From NCBI GenBank assembly GCA_020025255.1, contig JAHHSK010000002.1, forward strand, positions 1 through 59,107: 59,107 nt of DNA, written 5' to 3'. The notes below the pieces were generated by a model, which saw only the letters and a program-made list of their open reading frames with translations, ran no database searches and had not been told where the DNA came from. How positions within the stretch are numbered: the first letter of the stretch is position 1; each line of letters opens with the position of its first letter. Positions 7,932 to 15,845 of the stretch are shown piece by piece. Source of the stretch: Ruthenibacterium sp. (GTDB lineage Bacteria; Bacillota; Clostridia; Oscillospirales; Ruminococcaceae). The position numbers and the translations under genes were made by a program.

Positions 7932-8411
7932 ATGAAACGTTTTTTAGCTGTACTTCTCACTGTCTGCCTTACCGGCATTCTGTTCGTCGGATGCGGCGGC
8001 AGCTCTGCTTCTTATAATATCAACGAAGTTGCCGATGCGGTGAAGGCTGTCGCAAATGTAGAAAACCCTCTTGCTTTTTCCGAAGACGATCTGATTTATG
8101 ATTTCAGCATGGATATGGAAAACGTGGAAGAATTTGCCGGTGTGAAAACCGGTGTTGCAAATGCTTCCGGCACGGTGCTTGTAGTAAAAGCCGCTTCCGG
8201 CAAAGCCGAGGATGTAAAAGCGGCGCTGGAAAATTACAAAAACGGCATTCTGGCTGTCAGCGAAAATTACAAAACCGATTTTCCTGAAGCGTACGAACAG
8301 GTTTCTGCGGGACGCATTGTAGTAAAGGGCGATTACGTCGTGCTTGCAATCGCTGCTGCCGGTGTGGATTACGCTGCTGTGGATTCCGCTATTGAAAGTG
8401 CCATGAAATAA
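7932..8411 (+). CDS. DUF4358 lipoprotein
   Basis: A 159-residue secreted lipoprotein: signal peptide of about 20 residues with lipobox LFVGC and lipidated C21. The mature part matches the DUF4358 pattern, a small alpha/beta domain with the repeated AxxAVxAVANVENPLAFSEDDLIYDF-like opening and a central VVKAASGKAEDVKAAL segment. Proteins of this family are regularly encoded beside MBOAT acyltransferases and DHHW proteins in Clostridia, and that is the arrangement here. Its biochemical role is unknown. A perfect-palindrome hairpin follows the gene, so expression of the two downstream genes may be attenuated. Confidence 0.85.
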   Translation: MKRFLAVLLTVCLTGILFVGCGGSSASYNINEVADAVKAVANVENPLAFSEDDLIYDFSMDMENVEEFAGVKTGVANASGTVLVVKAASGKAEDVKAALENYKNGILAVSENYKTDFPEAYEQVSAGRIVVKGDYVVLAIAAAGVDYAAVDSAIESAMK

Positions 8412-8426
8412 GGTTCACCGCAAAAG

Positions 8427-8452
8427 AGCCGGTACCCGGGTACCGGCTTTTT
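8427..8452 (+). terminator. Hairpin terminator/attenuator between DUF4358 and MBOAT genes
   Basis: Perfect 22-base palindrome (8427-8448; arm AGCCGGTACCC) followed by TTTTTC. It lies inside the presumed operon, 16 bases after the lipoprotein stop, so some read-through is likely needed for the MBOAT gene. Confidence 0.75.
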
Positions 8453-8503
8453 CTTTGCCTTTGCTGTTTTTACAAGGCAATCTAACGATCAAGGAGTGTC
8501 ATC

Positions 8504-9919
8504 ATGGTTTTCAGCACTGTCCTGTTTTTATTCCGATTTCTGCCCATTACACTGGCACTATACTACATTGCCCCGGCAAAACTAAAAAATACGGTGCTGC
8601 TGCTTTGCAGCCTTGTATTTTACTCTTGGGGCGAGATCCGTCTTTTCCCTGTTATGGTTGCTGCCATTCTGATCAACTATATTGCAGGGCTTGGCATCGA
8701 ACGCTTTTGTGAAAAGCAAGCGGTTCGGCGGGCGTTTCTTTTGTTCAGTATCATCGGCAGCCTTGGGATGCTTTTCTTTTTCAAGTATACCGACTTTTTC
8801 ATCCAAAACATCAACGCAGTATCCGGGGCTTCCCTGCCGCTGCTGCGGCTGACCCTGCCGCTTGGCATCAGCTTTTATACATTCCAAACGATGAGTTATT
8901 CGATTGATGTATACCGCGGCGATGTAAAAGCCGAACACAATATCATAAATTTCGGTGCCTATGTCGTCATGTTCCCGCAGCTGATTGCCGGCCCGATCGT
9001 CAAATACAGCGATATTTCCGAGCGTCTGCACGTTTTGAAGGGGCGCGTAACATTAGACCGCATCGATGAAGGGATCTCGCTTTTCATCTTCGGCCTTGCC
9101 AAAAAAGTACTGCTGGCAGACGGCATCAGCGCTTTGTGGTACGATATCATCGGCCATGAGGTGAACGGCGTGTGGGAACCGGGCGTTCAGCTTGCCAATG
9201 CTTCCACTTCGCTTGTATGGCTGGGCATCATCGCATATGCACTTCAGATTTATTTTGATTTTTCGGGTTATTCCATGATGGGTATCGGGATGGGAAAGAT
9301 GCTCGGCTTTGATTTCCCTGCAAACTTTAATCTGCCCTATATTTCCCGCAGCATCACCGAATTCTGGCGCCGCTGGCACATCACCCTTTCCAGCTGGTTC
9401 AAGGAATATGTCTATATTCCTCTTGGCGGCAACCGCAAAGGGCTTGCGCGTCAGATCCTGAATATCTTTATCGTTTGGTTCCTGACCGGATTCTGGCATG
9501 GCGCGAACTGGAACTTCATTTTCTGGGGGCTTTATTTCTGCGTTCTGCTGATCGTTGAAAAAGCATGGCTTCTTCCCTATCTGAAAAAAGGCAAAGTCTG
9601 GCCGCATATCTACACGATGTTCCTTGTGATCATCGGCTGGGCTTTGTTTGTAGGCAACGACAGAGGGGTATCGCTGGGGCTTCTGTTCCGCAAGCTGTTT
9701 ATCCCTTCCGGCGGCGTTTCTGCCCTGTATTTCCTGCGCAATTACGGCCTTCTTTTGGTTATCTGCATCGTATGCGCCACCCCGCTTGTGCAGAAGCTGT
9801 ATGATAAAATCAAGGAAAACACATTGATGCGCGGCCTTGTTCTTTCTTTGGTATTCCTTGTAACCATTGCTTATATGGTAGATGCAACCAACAGCCCGTT
9901 CCTGTATTTCCGCTTCTGA
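8504..9919 (+). CDS. MBOAT family O-acyltransferase (AlgI/DltB-like)
   Basis: Polytopic membrane O-acyltransferase of 471 residues with about eleven hydrophobic segments. It has the hallmark MBOAT region EFWRRWHITLSSWFKEYVY followed by IPLGGNR, and the catalytic His in GFWHGANW. Such enzymes (AlgI, PatA, DltB) pass acyl groups across the membrane to a surface polymer or to a partner transferase. The Shine-Dalgarno AAGGAG lies seven bases before the ATG at 8504. The next gene, 16 bases downstream, encodes a DHHW protein, an AlgJ/AlgX-like likely partner that would place the acetyl group on the polysaccharide. The polymer modified is unknown. Confidence 0.93.
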   Translation: MVFSTVLFLFRFLPITLALYYIAPAKLKNTVLLLCSLVFYSWGEIRLFPVMVAAILINYIAGLGIERFCEKQAVRRAFLLFSIIGSLGMLFFFKYTDFFIQNINAVSGASLPLLRLTLPLGISFYTFQTMSYSIDVYRGDVKAEHNIINFGAYVVMFPQLIAGPIVKYSDISERLHVLKGRVTLDRIDEGISLFIFGLAKKVLLADGISALWYDIIGHEVNGVWEPGVQLANASTSLVWLGIIAYALQIYFDFSGYSMMGIGMGKMLGFDFPANFNLPYISRSITEFWRRWHITLSSWFKEYVYIPLGGNRKGLARQILNIFIVWFLTGFWHGANWNFIFWGLYFCVLLIVEKAWLLPYLKKGKVWPHIYTMFLVIIGWALFVGNDRGVSLGLLFRKLFIPSGGVSALYFLRNYGLLLVICIVCATPLVQKLYDKIKENTLMRGLVLSLVFLVTIAYMVDATNSPFLYFRF

Positions 9920-9935
9920 TAGGAGGATAGTGCAA

Positions 9936-11084
9936 ATGTTTCAAAAGCTTTATGAAAAAATGAAACAGTTTCCCATTGTGGCTGTGTTTTTTTTATTTTT
10001 ATTCTGCTTTACCATTCTGGATATGCTTTGGCCCAAACGGGAACGTTCGGATCTGGAAAACCGCGAACTTGCCCAGCTGCCTGAATTTTCCATAAAAAGC
10101 GTGCTTGCAGCCAAGGACACCTGGATGAGCCAATACGCAAAATACACACAGGATCAGATCGCGTTCCGCGATTCATGGATCGATATAAAAAGCCGTGCTG
10201 AAAATATGCTGATGAAAACAGAAAACAACGGGGTATGGCTGGGTAAGGATCACTATCTATTTGCCAAATTTATGAACATCGGCAGCCGGTTCGAATCGAA
10301 CCTGAATGCGGTGAAGCGTATGGCCGAACGTCATCCGGGTATGGTAGATGTCATGATCGTCCCCTCCGCAAGCAATATCCTGACGGAAAAGCTGCCGTGG
10401 CGCGTGCCCATTGCGGATGAGGACGCAGCACATGACACCATAGCCCAGACATTGGACGGCACGGCGCGTGTATTCGATCTGCGCGATACGCTGCGCAGCC
10501 ATGCACAGGAGTATATTTACTACCGCACCGATCACCACTGGACAACCGAGGGCGCATATCTTGCCTATCAGGAATACGCCACGGCCAAAGGGCTTGTGCC
10601 GTTCGATTGCAGCAAAGCAAGTAAAAAGCAGGTATCCGATTTCTACGGCACAAATTTTTCCAAGGCACGTCCTTGGGATGCTGTTGCCGATACGATCACT
10701 TATTATGATCTGCCCAATCAGCTGACGATCTATTCTGCTAAGCCAGATGGCAGTGAAACTGCAGAGCCCGGCCCCCTTTATAACGATTCTGATTTTAAAA
10801 CGCGCGACAAATATCGTGCATTTCTGCGCGGCAACAACGGGTATTCGGTACTGGAGGGAAACGGCGAAGGGAACATCCTTGTTGTAAAAGACAGCTATGC
10901 CAACGCCTTTATCCCCTATCTCACCGCAAACTACAAGACGATCGGCATCGTGGACTTCCGCTTTTGGAACGAAAAGATCGACAGCCTGATCGAGCGCGGG
11001 AACTACGATGAAGTGCTGGTGCTGTACAGTTTCCAGGGCTTCATGGATGCTATGACGCTCGCTTCCAAAATCGCCACCCCATAA
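9936..11084 (+). CDS. DHHW family protein (AlgJ/AlgX-like partner of MBOAT)
   Basis: A 382-residue protein with one N-terminal membrane segment (about residues 12-32) and a large outside domain, ending in a SGNH-like fold. The family-defining TDHHW motif is present within YYRTDHHWTTEGAYLAYQ, and the Ser-containing VVKDSYANAF near the C-terminus is the likely nucleophile block, as in AlgJ/AlgX. The ATG at 9936 was chosen because AGGAGG lies nine bases upstream; an in-frame start 54 bases earlier lies inside the MBOAT gene. It probably completes O-acetylation of a cell-surface glycan begun by the MBOAT protein. Family assignment is firm, substrate unknown. Confidence 0.92.
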   Translation: MFQKLYEKMKQFPIVAVFFLFLFCFTILDMLWPKRERSDLENRELAQLPEFSIKSVLAAKDTWMSQYAKYTQDQIAFRDSWIDIKSRAENMLMKTENNGVWLGKDHYLFAKFMNIGSRFESNLNAVKRMAERHPGMVDVMIVPSASNILTEKLPWRVPIADEDAAHDTIAQTLDGTARVFDLRDTLRSHAQEYIYYRTDHHWTTEGAYLAYQEYATAKGLVPFDCSKASKKQVSDFYGTNFSKARPWDAVADTITYYDLPNQLTIYSAKPDGSETAEPGPLYNDSDFKTRDKYRAFLRGNNGYSVLEGNGEGNILVVKDSYANAFIPYLTANYKTIGIVDFRFWNEKIDSLIERGNYDEVLVLYSFQGFMDAMTLASKIATP

Positions 11085-11097
11085 AACAATCCAAAGT

Positions 11098-11149
11098 CTC
11101 CGTTTTCTTTCCCCAGTGTGTTATACTTGGGATGGAAAACGGAGTTTTT
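11098..11149 (+). terminator. Terminator after the DHHW gene
   Basis: Arms CTCCGTTTTC (11098-11107) and its complement (11135-11144) around a 27-base loop that has its own short CCCA/TGGG stem, followed by TTTTTA. It separates the acylation cassette from the two-component genes. Confidence 0.75.
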
Positions 11150-11190
11150 ACACCCAGCCGGAATTGCGGCACTTGAAGGAGGAATGTTTT

Positions 11191-11868
11191 TTGTACCGAA
11201 TGATGATTGTCGAAGACGATATGGGCATTGCTGCTGCCATTCAAAAGCATGCGTCCATGTGGGATTTCGAAGTATGGATGATCGAGGATTTCCGCACGGT
11301 CATGCAGCAGTTCACCGCCTTCAACCCGCATATCGTGCTTTTGGATATCACGCTTCCCTGTTTCAGCGGATACCACTGGTGCACAGAGATCCGCAGCCTT
11401 TCCAAGGTACCGATCATCTTCATTTCGTCTGCTTCGGACAATATGAATATTTTAATGGCCATGAATGCCGGCGCAGATGATTTTATTGCAAAGCCCTTTG
11501 ACCTGAATATTCTGATTGCCAAGGTGCGCGCTCTTTTGCGCCGCACTTATGATTTTTCCGTCACGGCTCCTTTTTTGGAGCACCGCGGCACGATTCTGAA
11601 TACCGATCGACAGTCCCTTTCCTTTGGCAGGCAAGAAATCCCTCTTTCCAAAAATGAGTACCGTATTCTTTTGTGCCTGCTGGAAAACAAAGGAAAGGTC
11701 GTCAGCCGGGAAAAACTTATGGAGCGTCTATGGGCAACCGATGTTTTCATTGATGAAAATACGCTGACGGTAAATGTGAATCGACTTCGCAAAAAATTGG
11801 AAAACGCCGGTCTCACCGATTTTATCACAACAAAATTCGGTGTCGGCTATATGATCGAATCGGCATAA
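11191..11868 (+). CDS. Response regulator, OmpR/PhoB family (BceR type)
   Basis: DNA-binding response regulator of 225 residues: receiver domain (1-120) with acidic pair E8-D9-D10, phospho-acceptor D52 in LLDITLP and conserved Lys in IAKPF, then a winged-helix trans_reg_C domain (about 130-225) with SKNEYRILLCLL and the terminal FGVGYMIE. The start was placed at TTG 11191 because AAGGAGG ends eight bases upstream and the receiver begins there. It is followed 14 bases later by an intramembrane-sensing kinase and then an ABC exporter, the gene order of the BceRSAB antimicrobial-peptide modules, so it most likely activates the transporter promoter at about 12.9 kb. Confidence 0.93.
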   Translation: MYRMMIVEDDMGIAAAIQKHASMWDFEVWMIEDFRTVMQQFTAFNPHIVLLDITLPCFSGYHWCTEIRSLSKVPIIFISSASDNMNILMAMNAGADDFIAKPFDLNILIAKVRALLRRTYDFSVTAPFLEHRGTILNTDRQSLSFGRQEIPLSKNEYRILLCLLENKGKVVSREKLMERLWATDVFIDENTLTVNVNRLRKKLENAGLTDFITTKFGVGYMIESA

Positions 11869-11882
11869 CGGAAAGGAGTCTC

Positions 11883-12869
11883 ATGGATTTTCTTAACCTT
11901 TATCTTCAACAAAGGAAGCTTGTCTTTCTTTTTATTTTCCTGTGCACCGCCGTATTTTTTTCTTCTTTTGCTCTGTACCACCTTCCGGCTGCTGCAATCG
12001 GATATCCCTTCGCCTTATGTGCTTTTATCGGTCTGCTCGTTTTGGGGCTGGATCTTTATCGGTGCAAAAAAAAATCCGATTCCCTGTGCTTTTTGGATCC
12101 AGCGGAAATCGATCCGCTTCTTCTGCCCGCAATCCAAACGCCGGAGGATGCCCGCTATCAACAGATTATCACCGCACTGCTTCAGCGCAGCGCAAAATCA
12201 CAGGATGATTTCAACGCACGCCTTACCGATATGAGCGAATATTATACCCTATGGGCACACCAAATCAAAACCCCGATCGCCTCCATGCATTTGGAGCTGC
12301 AGAACGAGGATACGCCCCTTTCCCGTTCCCTTTCTTCGGGGCTTTTTCGCATCGAGCAATATGTTGATATGGTGCTTGCGTATATGCGGATCGATTCCCC
12401 CACAGGGGATTATGTATTTCGGGAACAGCCCATTGATCCGATCATTCGTGGCTGCATCCGAAAATTCGCCTGCGAATTTGTCAGCCGGAAAATCGCATTG
12501 GAATATGAGCCGCTGAACACCTGCCTTATCACAGACGAAAAATGGTTTTCGTTTGTGCTGGAACAGATTTTATCTAACGCACTAAAATACACCCGAAGCG
12601 GCAGCATCCATATCTTTTTGGAAGCACCGAAAATATTATGCATCCAAGATACCGGTATCGGGATCGCACCGGAGGATCTTCCGCGTATTTTTGAACTTGG
12701 ATATACCGGCTGCAACGGACGCACGGATAAAAAGGCCAGCGGCATCGGGCTTTATCTGTGCCGCAAAATCTGCCGAAATATCGGCGTAGGCATTACGGCT
12801 GATTCAAAGCCGAATTGCGGAACCTGCCTGCGGCTGGATCTGACACAATACCCTCTGCGCACAGAATAG
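11883..12869 (+). CDS. Sensor histidine kinase, intramembrane-sensing BceS type
   Basis: A 328-residue kinase with two closely spaced membrane segments (about 13-30 and 38-57) and almost no extracellular loop, the mark of BceS-like intramembrane-sensing kinases. The phospho-accepting His is H126 in WAHQIKTPI. The ATPase domain shows the N-box (LEQILSNALKYT), DTGIGI and the GIGLYLC lid region. Kinases of this kind do not bind the peptide themselves but read the activity of the partner BceAB transporter, which is encoded directly downstream. It lies in the same run as the response regulator. Confidence 0.93.
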   Translation: MDFLNLYLQQRKLVFLFIFLCTAVFFSSFALYHLPAAAIGYPFALCAFIGLLVLGLDLYRCKKKSDSLCFLDPAEIDPLLLPAIQTPEDARYQQIITALLQRSAKSQDDFNARLTDMSEYYTLWAHQIKTPIASMHLELQNEDTPLSRSLSSGLFRIEQYVDMVLAYMRIDSPTGDYVFREQPIDPIIRGCIRKFACEFVSRKIALEYEPLNTCLITDEKWFSFVLEQILSNALKYTRSGSIHIFLEAPKILCIQDTGIGIAPEDLPRIFELGYTGCNGRTDKKASGIGLYLCRKICRNIGVGITADSKPNCGTCLRLDLTQYPLRTE

Positions 12870-12877
12870 GGATCACT

Positions 12878-12954
12878 TCTTACAAAAGCGTAAGATTTAC
12901 GGTGGGAAATGTAAGCCAATTCCATGGCGCTGCATTTCCCACTTTTGCTAAAAT
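12878..12954 (+). promoter_or_regulatory. Candidate BceR-dependent promoter/operator region of the ABC transporter
   Basis: Two inverted repeats precede the transporter genes: TCTTAC-6-GTAAGA (12878-12895) and a perfect ten-base pair GTGGGAAATG (12902-12911)/CATTTCCCAC (12933-12942) with a 21-base spacer. A -10-like TAAAAT lies at 12949-12954 with no good -35, as expected of an activator-dependent promoter. The nearest ATPase start is 32 bases further. The regulator binding here is inferred from context only. Confidence 0.5.
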
Positions 12955-12986
12955 AGACGCAGAAAATAGATTGGAGGAAATCTTAC

Positions 12987-13751
12987 ATGAGTATTTTAGA
13001 AGTGAGCCAGCTGAAAAAAACCTATGTTGGGCGTCTTGGTGCCAACCGGGTGGATGCGCTGCGCGATGTCAGCTTTACCGTAGAGCACGGCGAGTATGTC
13101 GCCATCATGGGGGAATCCGGTTCCGGAAAAACGACCCTCCTCAATATCCTTGCCGCACTGGATCGTCCTTCCGGCGGCAGTGTCATCGTAAACGGCATGG
13201 CGCTCGACACGATCAAGGATTCCGCCTTGTGCAACTTTCGGCGCGATCATCTTGGATTTGTTTTTCAGGAATTCAACCTTTTGGACACCTTCACTCTGGA
13301 AGACAACATCTATCTGCCCCTGGTTCTGGCTGGGAAAAGCTATTCGGAAATGAATCAGCGTCTTTCCTTTCTGGCGAAAATGCTCGGTCTTGAATCCATT
13401 TTAAAAAAGTACCCGTATGAAGTTTCCGGCGGGCAAAAGCAGCGTGCCGCGGTTGCCCGTGCCCTGATCACGGAACCGGAGCTTGTGCTTGCAGATGAGC
13501 CGACGGGCGCATTGGATTCCAAAGCAACCGATGAACTTCTGCGGCTGTTTTCCGAAGTAAATGCCCAAGGACAGACTATTTTAATGGTAACCCATTCCGT
13601 AAAGGCTGCCAGCTCTGCAAATCGTATCCTTTTCATCCGTGACGGCCGTGTGTTTCATCAGATCTACCGCGGCAGCAGCACAAACGACCAGCTGTATCAA
13701 AAAATTTCCGATACACTAACACTTCTTGCCACGGGCGGTGATCTGCAATGA
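12987..13751 (+). CDS. ABC transporter ATP-binding protein (BceA type)
   Basis: ATPase subunit of a peptide-detoxification exporter (MacB/BceA group), 254 residues. Walker A GESGSGKT is at 42-49, the Q-loop in FVFQEFNLLD, ABC signature VSGGQ, Walker B LVLADEP, D-loop GALDS and the switch His in VTHS. The Shine-Dalgarno TGGAGG precedes the ATG at 12987. The stop overlaps the permease start by four bases (ATGA), indicating translational coupling. With the upstream regulator and kinase it forms a complete four-gene module for sensing and resisting cell-wall-active peptides such as bacitracin, lantibiotics or host defensins. Confidence 0.95.
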   Translation: MSILEVSQLKKTYVGRLGANRVDALRDVSFTVEHGEYVAIMGESGSGKTTLLNILAALDRPSGGSVIVNGMALDTIKDSALCNFRRDHLGFVFQEFNLLDTFTLEDNIYLPLVLAGKSYSEMNQRLSFLAKMLGLESILKKYPYEVSGGQKQRAAVARALITEPELVLADEPTGALDSKATDELLRLFSEVNAQGQTILMVTHSVKAASSANRILFIRDGRVFHQIYRGSSTNDQLYQKISDTLTLLATGGDLQ

Positions 13752-15757
13752 AATACAGTCTTTATACAAAGCTTGCCTGGAGCGGCATGAAAAAAAACAA
13801 AACGTTATATCTGCCGTATCTGCTTACCTGCGTCGGCATGGTGATGGTGCATTACCTGCTTACATTCTTAAAGTATTCCGATGCTGTGGCACCGATTCTT
13901 GGTTATTCCATGCTTCGCATTATCTTGATGCTGGGTGCCCATGTTGTTGCTTTCTTCTCGCTCTTTTTTCTGCTTTACACGCACTCGTTCCTCATGCGAA
14001 GACGAAAAAAAGAGTACGGCCTGTATCATCTGCTTGGCATGAATAAGCTTCATATCAGCTTGATTTTATTTTGGGAACACCTTTTTTCCGCTGTCATCAG
14101 CCTGTTCGGCGGCCTTGCTTTCGGGATCGCGTTTTCCAAATTGGCCGAGCTTGGGCTTATCAATATGATCCGTTCTGAGGTAAACTATTCGCTGTCGATT
14201 CCTTCTTCTTCGCTTTTTGAAACGGTTGTCATGTTCAGTGCCATTCATTTATTCCTTTTCCTTCACGCTTTATGGCAGCTGTACCGTTCCGATACGCTTC
14301 GGCTTTTGAAAAGCGATCAGGAAGGCGACCGCGCACCCCGTGCCAACTGGCCGTTAGGGCTTGCCGGCCTTCTCATACTGATGTGCGGCTATTATCTTTC
14401 TTTGACCGTTCAAAACCCAGTGGATGCCATCTTTGTTTTTTTCTTTGCGGTGCTGCTTGTGATCTGCGCAAGCTATCTGCTGATGATTTTCGGTTCTGTC
14501 GTTGCGTGCCGTGCCTTACAGAAAAACAAAGCCTATTACTACAAGGCAAACCATTTTGTATCGGTTTCCTCCATGGCATACCGCATGAAGCGCAACGGTT
14601 CCCGCCTTGCCACGATCTGCATTCTTTCTACTATGGTTCTTGTCATTCTTTCTTCCACAGTATGCCTGTATGTCGGCATCGAACACGATCTGATCCAACG
14701 CCGGTATCCCAGAGATATCAACATGTGCATTCGAGCCGAGGAGCTTTCGAGTTTGAATTCCGAGCTGTTCGATACGGTTCAAGCGGAAACGCAATCCATT
14801 CTGCAGGATCACGGCACACAAGATTCCAATTCGTTCCAGTATGTTCTAACTTCATTTTCTGGCGAACTTCACGGCAATGAAATTGCGGATGCTCCGCGTT
14901 CCAACTCGATCCCCGTTCAGGTTTTACTGGTCGATATTGATGATTACAACCGTCTTTCCCATACCGACGAAACATTAAATGACAGCGAAGTTCTTTTCTA
15001 TTCCAACCGTCTTGATCTTGATTTTTCCTCTGTGCTTTTGCAGGGCAAAGAGTTCACTGTCAAAAAAATCGTTCCGGAGTTCATCGGGAATGCTTACGCC
15101 GCTATGAACGTCGTGCCCTCTGTGATGATTTTTGTTCCGGATCTTGCGGATGTTACCGCACTTTTTACGGATGCGGGAACCGTAAAGCTGAAGCACAGCC
15201 TGTTTTACTCCTTTGATGCCGGCCTTTCCGCAGAAGATGAAATCTCGCTTTTGTACTCTTTGCAATCCTATTTTTCAGACGAGGCAAACACCTCTACAAA
15301 CGGAATGTATGTAACCGTCGAAAGCCGCGCCGAATCGCGTCAGTATTTCTATGAGCTTTACGGCGGAATCTTCTATCTTGGAATCCTGCTGAGTATTGTA
15401 TTCCTGATCGCCACCGTACTCATCCTGTACTACATGCAGATTTCAGAAGGATATGAGGATCGTGCCCGTTTTGGAATCATGCAGAAAATCGGTATGACAA
15501 AACAAGAAATCCGCAAAAGCATCAATTCCCAGCTCCTGACAGTCTTTGCCTTTCCGATGCTGCTTTGCGCATCTCATCTGCTTTTTGCCTTTCCGCTCAT
15601 ACGAAAGCTGCTTTCTTTGTTCGACCTCACCAACATTTCCGGCTTTGCCTTAAGTACGATCCTCAGTTTTTTGTGCTACTGTATTGTTTATGTCATCTTC
15701 TACCGCATGACATCGAACGCCTATTACAAAATTGTCAGCAGTACGCAGGCAAACTGA
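13748..15757 (+). CDS. ABC transporter permease, FtsX-like (BceB type)
   Basis: A 669-residue permease with ten predicted membrane segments and one large extracytoplasmic domain (about residues 310-530) between segments seven and eight, the architecture of BceB. Conserved features are the N-terminal LAWSGMKKNKTLYLPYLLTC and the FtsX-type motif RKKEYGLYHLLGMNK after the second segment, repeated near the C-terminus as RFGIMQKIGMTKQEI. The large loop is the part that recognises the peptide or lipid-II-like target in this family. Translation is coupled to the ATPase gene. Length is typical (BceB about 650). Confidence 0.95.
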   Translation: MKYSLYTKLAWSGMKKNKTLYLPYLLTCVGMVMVHYLLTFLKYSDAVAPILGYSMLRIILMLGAHVVAFFSLFFLLYTHSFLMRRRKKEYGLYHLLGMNKLHISLILFWEHLFSAVISLFGGLAFGIAFSKLAELGLINMIRSEVNYSLSIPSSSLFETVVMFSAIHLFLFLHALWQLYRSDTLRLLKSDQEGDRAPRANWPLGLAGLLILMCGYYLSLTVQNPVDAIFVFFFAVLLVICASYLLMIFGSVVACRALQKNKAYYYKANHFVSVSSMAYRMKRNGSRLATICILSTMVLVILSSTVCLYVGIEHDLIQRRYPRDINMCIRAEELSSLNSELFDTVQAETQSILQDHGTQDSNSFQYVLTSFSGELHGNEIADAPRSNSIPVQVLLVDIDDYNRLSHTDETLNDSEVLFYSNRLDLDFSSVLLQGKEFTVKKIVPEFIGNAYAAMNVVPSVMIFVPDLADVTALFTDAGTVKLKHSLFYSFDAGLSAEDEISLLYSLQSYFSDEANTSTNGMYVTVESRAESRQYFYELYGGIFYLGILLSIVFLIATVLILYYMQISEGYEDRARFGIMQKIGMTKQEIRKSINSQLLTVFAFPMLLCASHLLFAFPLIRKLLSLFDLTNISGFALSTILSFLCYCIVYVIFYRMTSNAYYKIVSSTQAN

Positions 15758-15783
15758 TGCAGCCTATTTACCGGCGCATAAAA

Positions 15784-15830
15784 AAACACGGCTCACCGAA
15801 CGGATATTCCGAAACGGCGAGCCGTGTTTT
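15784..15830. terminator. Bidirectional terminator between bceB-like gene and gatB
   Basis: Arms ACACGGCTC (15786-15794) and its complement (15819-15827), with an A-tract before and a T-tract after, serving the convergent transcripts on both sides. Confidence 0.85.
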
Positions 15831-15845
15831 CTATTGTTCAGCACA

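Noticed and set aside
12815..13393. 192-codon frame overlapping the kinase end and ATPase start
   Set aside because: It lies in another phase over the BceS and BceA-type genes and disrupts the inferred promoter; no homology seen.
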